In this document: one piece after another, positions 1-7,374 of the stretch
Numbering within the stretch: position 1 is the first letter of the stretch
Layout: the number at the start of each line of letters is the position of its first letter
The notes under the pieces: model-generated
Seen by the model: only the letters and a program-made list of their open reading frames with translations
Told to the model about the DNA's origin: nothing
The model's database searches: none
Program-made: the position numbers and the translations under genes
Origin: Actinomycetota bacterium
Lineage (GTDB): Bacteria; Actinomycetota; Actinomycetes; Actinomycetales; Dermatophilaceae
Direction of reading: 5' to 3'
DNA: 64,000 nucleotides
NCBI GenBank assembly: GCA_020160805.1
Contig: JAIUPO010000001.1
Coordinates: forward strand, 62,001 to 126,000

Positions 1-311
1 ACCGGGAGGTCGTCTCGATCATCGATCCACCGCGTGTCGGCGGGTGAGCCCGCATCGCGGATGAGCAGTGTGCCATGGTCGCGATCCCGGAGGATCTGCG
101 CCGCGGCCGTCTCGCGGTCCACCTCGCCGTGGGCGCCCAGGCCGACGTGGCAGTGCGCATCGACCAACCCCGGCAGCACCCAGCCATCGATGCGCGTCAC
201 ATCACCGGACGTTGGCGGGGTCAGACTGATCCGGCCGTCGATCACCCAGACTTCGTTGCGAACCTCATCCGGCCCGACCAGGATCGGGCCCGTCAAGTGC
301 AGCGCTTCCAT
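1..311 (-). CDS. Amidohydrolase family protein, N-terminal part (runs off window start)
   Basis: The reading frame starts at ATG 311 and is open to base 1, giving about 103 residues of the N-terminus. It has the composite-domain beta-sandwich typical of amidohydrolases (GPILVGPDEVRNEVWVIDGRI), followed by the first metal-binding motif in GLVDAHCHVGLG (HxH). That marks a metal-dependent cyclic amidohydrolase; the substrate cannot be told from this fragment. An amidohydrolase near ffh is a common actinobacterial arrangement (family knowledge), which suggests that the DNA between here and the hydrolase at 4807 was inserted later. The catalytic Asp and later His residues lie outside the window. 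Confidence 0.8.
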   Translation of the reverse strand, partial: MEALHLTGPILVGPDEVRNEVWVIDGRISLTPPTSGDVTRIDGWVLPGLVDAHCHVGLGAHGEVDRETAAAQILRDRDHGTLLIRDAGSPADTRWIDDRDDLP

Positions 312-350
312 ACCCAGCCACCCTAGGGGTCGGTGGCCCCTGGAGGGCTC

Positions 351-396
351 CGCTAAGTACGACGTTCGGCGGGCCAGACGCCGCCGAACGTCGTAC
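351..396. repeat. Palindromic hairpin repeat, copy A
   Basis: A perfect 16-bp stem (357-372 with 381-396) encloses an 8-nt loop. It lies between the end of the surface-protein fragment (405) and the amidohydrolase start (311), so it can end transcription from the fragment. The whole unit, beginning CGCTAAGTACGACGTT, occurs again in the same orientation at 4721-4768. Confidence 0.85.
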
Positions 397-404
397 CCTG
401 CGCG

Positions 405-1403
405 CTACCGCCAGCCGGCATACACAGTGGCGTCGGCCGTCATGACGACGCTGCGCACCCGGGTCGTCAGGGAGGCATCGGCATACCATCCAGTGAAGGT
501 GTAGCCGAGACGCGTGGTGGTGTAGGTCCCGTGCCACACGATCTTGCCGTCGGGGACCGTGACGGGCGCGACTTCCGTGCCGCCGGCGGTGTTGAAGCGC
601 ACCTGGCGCTTCACGAGCGTCGCCCGCACCGGGAGTGAGTTCGATCGGATGGCGTCGCTGGTGAGCGAGAGGCTGTAGCTCCCCGGGGCGGTGATCGTCA
701 GCGTTGTTCCCTGAACGCTGAGCCCGGTTCCGGTCGGGACCCACGTGGAGGATGCGAGGTCGACGGGATCGCCATACTGATCCTTCGCCACCAAGGGCAA
801 CTGGGTGAGATCAACGGTGGCGGAGCCGCCCTTGGTCAGCGTCACCGTGAGCACCTTCACCGGATCGGTGATGGCGAGCGAGGCCAGTCGACATTTCGGG
901 AGCGCCGTGACGGCGACCCACGGAGAGTAGACGCCGTCCACGACAGCTCGGACATGGAAGGTGCCGCGGGCGGTGAAGGTGATCTTGTTATCGACCATCT
1001 GGATTCCGGTCGACGGGAGTTCCTGCGCCTGCCAGGTCACATGGCGGTCGACCTGCAGCCCCGTGAGGTCGCTCGCCACGGCCGTCAGCGACTCGCTGAT
1101 CGTGAGGGCGGGATCACCGACATAGCCAGTCAGGGAGTCGGTGACCGCGATCGTCCCGGCGAACGGCCTGTAGTTGACGGTCACGGGCACGACGGCCGTG
1201 CCGCTCAGATCGCCATTCGTCGTTGCGGGCCCGGACTGGTCGCCATAGGTATAGACGCCATCGTCGATGAGGTATGTGAGGTAGATGGTGCCCGCCGTGG
1301 ACCCGGCGTTGAGCGTCGTCGTGCCCGTGAACGGATTCGTGCTGAGCTGCGCGACCGGGCTGCTGGGAGCCGGTGTGCCCGTGGAGTCGAGCACAATCCA
1401 GTG
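405..1403 (-). pseudogene. C-terminal fragment of a cell-surface Ig-like / InlB B-repeat protein
   Basis: About 330 residues are Thr/Ser/Val-rich beta-sandwich sequence of bacterial Ig-like type and end in one Listeria-Bacteroides (InlB B / Flg_new) repeat, recognisable from VRFNTAGGT, the GYTFTGWY core and the terminal ATVYAGWR. Such proteins are secreted or wall-bound. No signal peptide or start codon belongs to this frame. Upstream of about 1400 the same strand encodes an unrelated ATPase in another frame, so the 5' end of this gene is missing. The stop is TAG at 405-407, followed by the hairpin at 357-396. A deletion joining two genes or an assembly join would both explain it. Confidence 0.65.
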
Positions 1404-1840
1404 ACCTTGTCGTCGACATCCTGCAGGTCGTCGACCACCAGGACGACTCGGCTCGTGGCGGCTACGCGCTGCAGCAGCTGCCGGACGGCGTCCGCGAGGC
1501 GGGTGCGTTCCAGGCCCGGCTGCGAAGGCAGCTGGAGCAGGGCGTTCAGGTCGGGGATTCCGTATGTCAAACGCGCAACCGCCGCCGTGCTCACGAGGCC
1601 TCGCAGCAGGTCGATGATCGTGGCATAGGGCATCGATCGGTGGACGGGTGAGCCGGCCGCGGTGACCACCCGCCACCCTGCCGACCGCGCGCCGTCCGCG
1701 ATGCCGTCGAGAAAGGTCGAGGTGCCGAAACCTGGCGCTGCGCAGACGATGACGCCATCATGGGTGTAGCTCACCAGGTCGCGGACCGCGTCCTCGAGCT
1801 GACCCGCGCGCTCGCGATCGGAGCGCCCAGCATCCGGCAT
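1404..1840 (-). pseudogene. N-terminal fragment of a LuxR/AAA-type regulator ATPase
   Basis: The start at 1840 is supported by an AAGGAG Shine-Dalgarno 5 nt upstream. About 145 residues are readable: an ATPase N-terminus with a P-loop-like segment (APGFGTSTF, lacking the usual Lys) and a Walker B strand VVLVVDDLQDVDD. This is the order seen in large ATPases of the LuxR/MalT-type regulator family, which normally run to 850-1000 residues. The frame breaks just after Walker B, where the sequence becomes the surface-protein fragment. Sensor regions, the helical repeat domain and the C-terminal HTH are absent, so the product cannot be functional as a regulator. Confidence 0.6.
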
Positions 1841-1928
1841 CCGAGCTCCTTGCCCGATCGACTTTCGTGGGGGCCATCTTCCTCCGCGCGAGACCTGGCC
1901 GAAAGCGTCGCGCGGCGATCCGCCCGAA

Positions 1929-2360
1929 CTACCTCACGACCTCGACGCCGAGTTCGCCGAGCAGTTCGGTGACGCGCGCCTTGATTTCGTCACGGATGGG
2001 TCGCACCGCCTCGACCCCCTGACCCGCCGGATCGGTCAGCACCCAGTCGAGATAACGCTTGCCCGGGAAGTATGGGCAGGTGTCGCCGCAGCCCATCGTG
2101 ATGACGACATCGGAGGCTTCGACCGCCTCGGTGGTCAGGATCTTGGGTCGCTCGGCGGAGATGTCGATGCCGTCCTCCAGCAGCGCCTCGCGCACCGCGG
2201 GATTGATCGACTCAGCCGGTGCGGAGCCCGCCGAGCGCACCTCGACCGCTCCTCCGGAGAGGTGATGGGTGTAGGCCGCGCCCATCTGCGAGCGGCCGGC
2301 GTTGTGGACGCAGACGAACAGAACGGACGGGCGGACAGCGGCAGGGGAGGAAGAGGTCAT
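1929..2360 (-). CDS. arsC: Arsenate reductase, low-molecular-weight phosphatase type
   Basis: A 143-residue cytoplasmic enzyme that reduces arsenate to arsenite for export or methylation. The N-terminus has the CX5R phosphatase loop CVHNAGRS (Cys17, Arg23). A second pair of cysteines follows in MGCGDTCP (Cys91, Cys95), then the acidic DWVLTDP loop. Actinobacterial enzymes of this class use thioredoxin or mycothiol as reductant; which applies here is not visible. The start ATG overlaps the acr3 stop by 4 nt (ATGA), so translation is coupled to the transporter. It is the last gene of the arsM-acr3-arsC operon. Confidence 0.93.
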   Translation of the reverse strand: MTSSSPAAVRPSVLFVCVHNAGRSQMGAAYTHHLSGGAVEVRSAGSAPAESINPAVREALLEDGIDISAERPKILTTEAVEASDVVITMGCGDTCPYFPGKRYLDWVLTDPAGQGVEAVRPIRDEIKARVTELLGELGVEVVR

Positions 2361-3448
2361 CGGGGCTCCACGGCATACGACGGGACGGGATGGGGGAATC
2401 GCGCGCGGAGCGCGAGCGAGACATAGACGAGAGCCACGAGGACGGGGACCTCGATGAGCGGGCCGACGACGCCGGCGAGGGCCTGGCCGGAGGCGGCACC
2501 GAAGGTCGCGATGGCGACGGCGATTGCCAGCTCGAAGTTGTTGCCGGCGGCGGTGAAGGCAAGCGTGGTGGTGCGTTCGTAGGTCAGGCCGAGGGCTTTG
2601 CCCAGCGCATAGCCGCCGCCCCACATGATCGCGAAGTAGGCGAGCAGCGGCAGGGCGATCCGCGCGACATCGGAAGGGCGACTCGTGATCTGGTCGCCTT
2701 GGAGGGCGAAGAGGATGACGATGGTGAAGAGCAGTCCATAGAGCGCCCATGGCCCGATGCGGGGCAAGAACTTCTCTTCGTATGCCGCTCTCCCCCAGCG
2801 CTTTTCGCCAACTCTCCGAGAGAGATATCCGGCGAGGAGCGGGATGCCGAGGAAGATCAGGACGCTCTTCGCGATCTGCCCAGCGGAAACATCGAGGCCG
2901 GACTGCTCCAGCCCGAGCCAGCCGGGCAAGGCCGAGAGGTAGAACCAGCCGAGGGCCGCGAACGCGATGACCTGGAAGATCGAGTTGAGCGCGACGAGGA
3001 CCGCCGCGGCCTCGCGATCGCCGCAGGCGAGGTCGTTCCAGATAATGACCATGGCGATGCACCGGGCAAGGCCGACGACGATCAGGCCGGTGCGATATGC
3101 CGGGAGGTCCGGCAGCAGCAGCCACGCGAGGGCGAACATCAGCGCTGGCCCGACGATCCAGTTGAGGGCGAGGCTCGCGATCAGCAGGCGCCGGTCGCCG
3201 GTGACGGTGTCGAGCCGGTCATAGCGAACCTTGGCCAGAACGGGATACATCATCACCAGCAGCCCGAGGGCGATGGGGAGCGAGATGCCGTCGACCTCGA
3301 CCGACGACAGCGCGTCGCCGAGGCCAGGCACCAGGCGACCGACGAGCAACCCAGCCACCATGGCAAGGATGATCCACGCGGGCAGCCAACGGTCGAGGGT
3401 GGAGAGTTTGGCGGCGACAGTCTCGTGCCGGGTGTGCGTCGCGGTCAC
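2357..3448 (-). CDS. acr3: Arsenite efflux transporter, ACR3 family
   Basis: A 363-residue membrane protein with about ten hydrophobic segments, the normal length for ACR3. It shows the family's conserved cysteine in LARCIAMV (Cys130) and the conserved acidic membrane segment NNFELAIAVAIATFG. ACR3 exports arsenite using the proton motive force. It overlaps arsM upstream and arsC downstream by 4 nt each, so the three genes form one translationally coupled unit. Expression is expected to follow the divergent arsR and its operator at 4339-4377. Confidence 0.95.
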   Translation of the reverse strand: MTATHTRHETVAAKLSTLDRWLPAWIILAMVAGLLVGRLVPGLGDALSSVEVDGISLPIALGLLVMMYPVLAKVRYDRLDTVTGDRRLLIASLALNWIVGPALMFALAWLLLPDLPAYRTGLIVVGLARCIAMVIIWNDLACGDREAAAVLVALNSIFQVIAFAALGWFYLSALPGWLGLEQSGLDVSAGQIAKSVLIFLGIPLLAGYLSRRVGEKRWGRAAYEEKFLPRIGPWALYGLLFTIVILFALQGDQITSRPSDVARIALPLLAYFAIMWGGGYALGKALGLTYERTTTLAFTAAGNNFELAIAVAIATFGAASGQALAGVVGPLIEVPVLVALVYVSLALRARFPHPVPSYAVEPR

Positions 3449-4317
3449 GATGCCTGCGGCTTGTCGGCGCGGATGAAGGCACTGGCGAAGGCGCCCTCGA
3501 GGGCAGCGACCGCGTCGTCGAGGCTCATGCCGTCCGGCAGGTGTGAGGCGTCGAGCATCTCGCCCATCGCGTCCAGGGCGTCGCGGTCATACTCTCGCGT
3601 GATCTCGATGCCCGCGCTCACGAACCCCGCCGCGCCGAGCTTGGCGAGATAGTCGCCATCGCGCAGCGAGCCCGAAATGCACCCCGTCCACAGCGCCACG
3701 ACGCCGCGCAGGCTGTCGGGGATCTCGCGGAGCAGAACGATGTCCGAGACGGCGAAGCGGCCGCCCGGACGCAGGACGCGGAAGGCTTCGCGCAGCACAG
3801 CGTCCTTGTCGGCGCTGAGGTTGATGACGCAATTGGAGATGACGACATCGACGCTGGCATCAGGCATGGGCACCTGCTCGATCGTTCCCAGCCGGAAGCA
3901 CGCGTTCTGGATGCCCGCCTCGAGCCGGTTCTTCTCCGCGAGGTCCAGCATCTCCGGCGTCATATCCAGGCCGTATGCCGTGCCGTCCGGCCCGACGCGG
4001 CGTGCCGAAAGCAGCACGTCCAGCCCGCCGCCGGAGCCGAGGTCGAGGACATCTTCGCCGGGCGCGAGTTCGGCGAGCGCGGTCGGGTTGCCGCAGCCGA
4101 GCGAGGTGGCGAGGGCGGCGTCGAAGGGGGTGTCGGCCTCGTCATACAGACCGCCGCTGATCGGATCGATGGGCTGGGTCTTCGCGCCCTCGCCGCAGCA
4201 GGAGGCCGGCCCGGTCGAACAACAGCCCGGGGACTGCTCCTCCAGCGCGAGGCGGGCCGACGCGGCATACCGCTCCTGCACCGCCGCCCGGACCTGAACG
4301 TCGTCGAGGTGGTCCAC
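3445..4317 (-). CDS. arsM: Arsenite S-adenosylmethionine methyltransferase
   Basis: A 290-residue cytoplasmic methyltransferase that converts As(III) to methylated arsenicals. The SAM-binding motif I is LDLGSGGGLD (residues 91-100). Three conserved arsenic-binding cysteines appear at about Cys75 (LGCGNP), Cys163 (SNCVINL) and Cys213 (TGCISG), and there is an extra Cys-rich N-terminal stretch (GCCSTGPASCCGEG). I chose GTG 4317 because AAGGAG lies 5 nt upstream. The upstream ATG at 4356 would place coding sequence over the ars operator. It is the first gene of the ars operon and is divergent from arsR. Confidence 0.92.
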   Translation of the reverse strand: MDHLDDVQVRAAVQERYAASARLALEEQSPGCCSTGPASCCGEGAKTQPIDPISGGLYDEADTPFDAALATSLGCGNPTALAELAPGEDVLDLGSGGGLDVLLSARRVGPDGTAYGLDMTPEMLDLAEKNRLEAGIQNACFRLGTIEQVPMPDASVDVVISNCVINLSADKDAVLREAFRVLRPGGRFAVSDIVLLREIPDSLRGVVALWTGCISGSLRDGDYLAKLGAAGFVSAGIEITREYDRDALDAMGEMLDASHLPDGMSLDDAVAALEGAFASAFIRADKPQAS

Positions 4318-4338
4318 GACAGCTCCTTGTCTCGATGA

Positions 4339-4377
4339 ATATCGAATCACCGTCAACCTTCGCGCTTGATTCGATAT
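4339..4377. promoter_or_regulatory. Putative ArsR operator between arsM and arsR
   Basis: Two perfect 11-nt arms, ATATCGAATCA (4339-4349) and TGATTCGATAT (4367-4377), are separated by 17 nt in the 76-nt divergent space. AT-rich inverted repeats in this position are typical of ArsR/SmtB operators. Each arm could also act as one half of a pair that represses both genes. Confidence 0.7.
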
Positions 4378-4393
4378 CTGTCAAGATAGGTTC

Positions 4394-4726
4394 ATGGCGA
4401 TCAGCGCGACACCAACCCAGGAGGCGTGCTGCGCGCTCGGGGTCCGGCCGATCGATGCCGACCAGGCGGCTGACTTGGCCCGGATGTTCAAAGCCCTCGG
4501 CGATCCCGTGCGCCTGCAGATGGCCTCGATGATCGCGGCAGCGCCGGAGGTCTGCGTCTGTGAGATCACCCCGGCCTTTGACCTGTCGTCGGCAACGATC
4601 TCGCATCACCTGAAGACCCTGCGCGAAGCCGGGCTGATCGACGGTGAACGGCGCGGGACCTTTGTGTATTACCGGCTGCGCCCCGCAGCCTTCGCTGCCC
4701 TGTCCGCCCTCCTCGGCACACGCTAA
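4394..4726 (+). CDS. arsR: Arsenic-responsive ArsR/SmtB repressor
   Basis: A 110-residue winged-helix repressor. The recognition helix segment SSATISHHLKTLREAGL and the wing (GTFVYYRL) are clear. Cysteines at 12, 13 and in CVC at 54/56 resemble the Corynebacterium glutamicum ArsR site, which uses an N-terminal Cys pair plus one Cys near 55, rather than the E. coli type. Binding of As(III) should release the operator at 4339-4377. The TAA stop lies inside the first bases of the palindromic repeat copy B, so the gene runs directly into its own hairpin terminator. Confidence 0.92.
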   Translation: MAISATPTQEACCALGVRPIDADQAADLARMFKALGDPVRLQMASMIAAAPEVCVCEITPAFDLSSATISHHLKTLREAGLIDGERRGTFVYYRLRPAAFAALSALLGTR

Positions 4727-4768
4727 GTACGACGTTTGGCGGGCCAGAACCCGCCGAACGTCGTACTT
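4721..4768. repeat. Palindromic hairpin repeat, copy B
   Basis: A 19-bp stem (4725-4743 with 4750-4768) contains one T/G wobble and has a 6-nt loop. It sits between the convergent arsR and the hydrolase gene ending at 4807, so it is placed to end transcription from both sides. The first 16 bases and most of the stem match copy A (351-396) in the same orientation. Confidence 0.85.
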
Positions 4769-4806
4769 CGCCTTGGGTCCGGCGACCTGGGGGTGGGGGG
4801 CGGACG

Positions 4807-5619
4807 TCAGGCGCGCAGCAGCCGGGAGAGGGTCTCGATGACGACGGCTGGGGCGTCGGTGTGCACCCAGTGGGCGGCACCCTTGACCGCCACCTTGCGC
4901 ACCTGCGGGAAGAGCGCGCGCATCGGCTCGCTGTCGGCGGCACGGACATACTCCGAATCGGCACCGACCAGCCACACGACGGGCTTGTCGAAAGGCGCGA
5001 TCTCATCGGGGAGCGGGAAGCCCGCGATCGCGGACTCCGTGCCGCGCGCCGCGTCGGCGGCCACCATGTCGAGGTTGACCTGCCAGTGCCAGCGGTTGCC
5101 GTCTCGTCGCAGATTCTGCAGCAGAAAGGCCTTGACCCCTGGGTCGCTCTCGTCGAAACACTCCTCGGCGTCCGCGCGAGTCGTCAACTCCCCCAACGGA
5201 AGTCGCTGCATCGCCTCGATATAGCCGGTGAAGCGGTGCAGGTTGCCATAACTCTTCGGCGCGATATCGACGACGCACAATTTGTCGATGAGCTCGGGGT
5301 GCTGCAATGCCGTGAGCATCGCGGTTTTGCCGCCGAGTGAGTGTCCGACGAGGGTCCAGGTCTCTCCCGGCGCGGCGTCGGCGAGGGTGGCGGCGACGGC
5401 ATCGGCATATGCGGCATACGAGAAACCCTCGGGACTCCACGGCGAGCGGCCGTGGTCCGGCAGGTCGATCAGCAACGCCCGCGCCTGATCGAGCCCCGGC
5501 CCGGCGAGCGCCTTGGCGATCGTCGACCAGTTGCGCCCCTGCCCGAAGAGACCGTGCAGGAAGGCGATCCGCGGCCCGGCGTGCCCAACCCGGAGGGTAT
5601 GCAGCCCGATCCCGCTCAC
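4807..5619 (-). CDS. Alpha/beta-fold hydrolase (YbfF-like esterase)
   Basis: 270 residues with the alpha/beta-hydrolase order: oxyanion region FLHGLFGQGRNW near residue 20, nucleophile elbow GHSLGGKT, an acid after the VVWLVGADS strand, and the catalytic His in AAHWVH near the C-terminus. This fits the YbfF/esterase subgroup of cytoplasmic carboxylesterases; the natural substrate is unknown. It begins with GTG at 5619, overlapping the ffh stop by 4 nt (GTGA), so it is translated with ffh. It is convergent with arsR across the hairpin at 4721-4768. Confidence 0.85.
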   Translation of the reverse strand: MSGIGLHTLRVGHAGPRIAFLHGLFGQGRNWSTIAKALAGPGLDQARALLIDLPDHGRSPWSPEGFSYAAYADAVAATLADAAPGETWTLVGHSLGGKTAMLTALQHPELIDKLCVVDIAPKSYGNLHRFTGYIEAMQRLPLGELTTRADAEECFDESDPGVKAFLLQNLRRDGNRWHWQVNLDMVAADAARGTESAIAGFPLPDEIAPFDKPVVWLVGADSEYVRAADSEPMRALFPQVRKVAVKGAAHWVHTDAPAVVIETLSRLLRA

Positions 5620-7226
5620 TGCCCGAGGAACTTCTCGAAGCCCTTCGGCAGTTTGCTGGGGTCCAGTGAGGCGTAAGGGTCCTTGGGATCGGTCAGGCCC
5701 CCGCCGAAAGAACTGCCCGGCGCCGGGCGCGCCGCAGCGGCCGATGCTGCCGCCCGCTCCTGCTCGGCCCGCTTGGCCGGATTCCCGGACTTGCCCTTCT
5801 TGCGCTGAGGGGCCGCCTGGCGGCCGCGCTTGCCCGCGCCGGGCAGGCCCGGCATACCCGGCATCCCGGGGATTCCGCCGCCCTTGGCCAGCGACTTCAT
5901 CATCTTTTGGGCCTCGCCGAAGCGCTTGACCAAGTCGTTGACCTCGGCAACCGTATGCCCGGAACCCGCGGCGATGCGGGCCCGGCGCGAGCCATTGATC
6001 TGCTTGGGGTGGTTGCGCTCAAAGGGCGTCATCGATCGGATCATCGCCTCAATCCGGTCGAACTCGCGCTCATCGAGCGCATCGAGCTGGTCTCGGATCT
6101 GGTTCATGCCCGGCATCATCTTCAGCATCGACTTCAGCGAGCCCATGCGCTTGATGGCGGCCATCTGGCCGAGGAAGTCGTCGAAGGTGAAGTCCTCGGC
6201 GGCGAGGAACTTGCGCTCCATCTCGGCGGCCTGCGCCTTGTCGAAGGCGCGCTCGGCCTGCTCGATCAGGGTGAGCAGGTCGCCCATGTCGAGGATGCGC
6301 GAGGCCATCCGGTCGGGGTGGAAGATCTCGAAGTCCTTCACACCCTCGCCGGTGGAGGCGAACATAATCGGCCGGCCGGTGATCTTCGCGACCGACAGGG
6401 CCGCACCACCGCGGGCGTCGCCATCGAGCTTGGTCAGCACGACACCGGAGAAGTCGATGCCCTCTTGGAAGGCGTGCGCGGTCTCGACCGCGGCCTGGCC
6501 GATCATCGCGTCGATGACGAAGAGCGTTTCGTCCGGCTCGATGGCGTCCTTGATGTCCGCCGCCTGCTGCATCAATTCTTCATCGACGGCGAGCCGGCCG
6601 GCGGTGTCGACGATGACGACGTTGTAGAGCTTGGAGATCGCGTGCTGGATGCCGTCCTCCGCGACCTCCACCGGATCGCCATACGAGCGGGTGCCCTCCC
6701 CCGTCGGCCCGACGGCATCGTGCCCGCCGACATTGCCGCGCTCCGGCGCGAAGACCGGGACCCCGGCGCGCTGACCGACGACCTCGAGCTGGGTAACGGC
6801 ATTGGGACGCTGCAGGTCGGCGGCGACAAGCAGCGGCGTGTCGCCCTGGTCCTTGAACCATTTGGCGAGCTTGCCGGCCAGCGTGGTCTTGCCCGAGCCT
6901 TGGAGGCCGGCGAGCATGATGACGGTCGGAGCGGTCTTCGCCAGCCGCAGCGGGCGAGTGTGCTGCCCGAGGATTTCAACGAGTTCCTCGTTGACGATCT
7001 TGATGATCTGCTGCGCCGGGTTCAGCGCCTGCGACACCTCGGCGCCGAGCGCCCGCTCCCGCACCGCGGCCGTGAAGTCCTTGACAACCGGCAGCGCGAC
7101 ATCGGCCTCGAGCAGCGCCAGACGAATGTCGCGAACGGTCTTGTTGACATCGGATTCGCTGAGCTTGCCCTTGCCGCGAAGGTTCTTGAAGGTCGCGGTC
7201 AGGCGATCAGAGAGCGAGGTGAACAC
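5616..7226 (-). CDS. ffh: Signal recognition particle protein Ffh (SRP54)
   Basis: 536 residues. It has the N helical bundle, then the GTPase domain with G1 GLQGSGKTT (108-116), DTAGRL and TKLDGDARGG, then a Met-rich M domain (PGMNQIRDQ region), and a Gly/Met/Lys-rich tail longer than in E. coli. With SRP RNA it delivers nascent membrane proteins to FtsY, whose gene lies at 13295-14500. Between the usual APERGN and GDPV motifs the G domain carries an extra loop of about 15 residues (164-182), noted separately. The start is GTG 7226, just downstream of a possible -10 element and without an obvious Shine-Dalgarno, so the mRNA may be leaderless. Confidence 0.96.
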   Translation of the reverse strand: MFTSLSDRLTATFKNLRGKGKLSESDVNKTVRDIRLALLEADVALPVVKDFTAAVRERALGAEVSQALNPAQQIIKIVNEELVEILGQHTRPLRLAKTAPTVIMLAGLQGSGKTTLAGKLAKWFKDQGDTPLLVAADLQRPNAVTQLEVVGQRAGVPVFAPERGNVGGHDAVGPTGEGTRSYGDPVEVAEDGIQHAISKLYNVVIVDTAGRLAVDEELMQQAADIKDAIEPDETLFVIDAMIGQAAVETAHAFQEGIDFSGVVLTKLDGDARGGAALSVAKITGRPIMFASTGEGVKDFEIFHPDRMASRILDMGDLLTLIEQAERAFDKAQAAEMERKFLAAEDFTFDDFLGQMAAIKRMGSLKSMLKMMPGMNQIRDQLDALDEREFDRIEAMIRSMTPFERNHPKQINGSRRARIAAGSGHTVAEVNDLVKRFGEAQKMMKSLAKGGGIPGMPGMPGLPGAGKRGRQAAPQRKKGKSGNPAKRAEQERAAASAAAARPAPGSSFGGGLTDPKDPYASLDPSKLPKGFEKFLGQ

Positions 7227-7238
7227 CGGATAAGCCTA
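7227..7238 (-). promoter_or_regulatory. Possible -10 element for leaderless ffh mRNA
   Basis: TAGGCT (7238-7233) is followed by 6 nt and then directly by the GTG start at 7226, the geometry of a leaderless transcript. The -35 region 17 nt further upstream matches poorly (CTGGGT), so this is tentative. Confidence 0.35.
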
Positions 7239-7290
7239 ATGCGGCCCCGCCAGGAACCCAGCCGCTCGTGCGCATGGCCGGCGAACTTCA

Positions 7291-7363
7291 CCCGGGAAAG
7301 TTGAGGTTCGGTAGCCCTAGAAAGTCGGGTGAACCTCTACTTTGTGGCATCCGGAGAGAAATG
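7291..7363 (+). repeat. Structured intergenic repeat, copy 1
   Basis: A 73-nt unit in the ffh-glnD gap, on the strand opposite to both genes. A GAGGTTC/GAACCTC stem (7303-7309 with 7331-7337) precedes a tail TTGTGGCATCCGGAGA followed by GAAATG. A second copy lies at 19139-19212 on the minus strand. The stem sequences differ, but pairing is mostly kept, and 16 bases of the tail are identical. Confidence 0.75.
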
Positions 7364-7374
7364 GGTGACTCGCC

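Noticed and set aside
405-1676. A single 423-codon surface protein gene
   Set aside because: Residues upstream of about 1400 are the regulator ATPase read out of frame, so the apparent start at 1676 is an artefact of the join.
2219-3652. Plus-strand open frame of 477 codons over the ars operon
   Set aside because: It is antisense to acr3 and arsM, Asp/Glu/Arg-rich, and has no plausible domain or ribosome-binding site.
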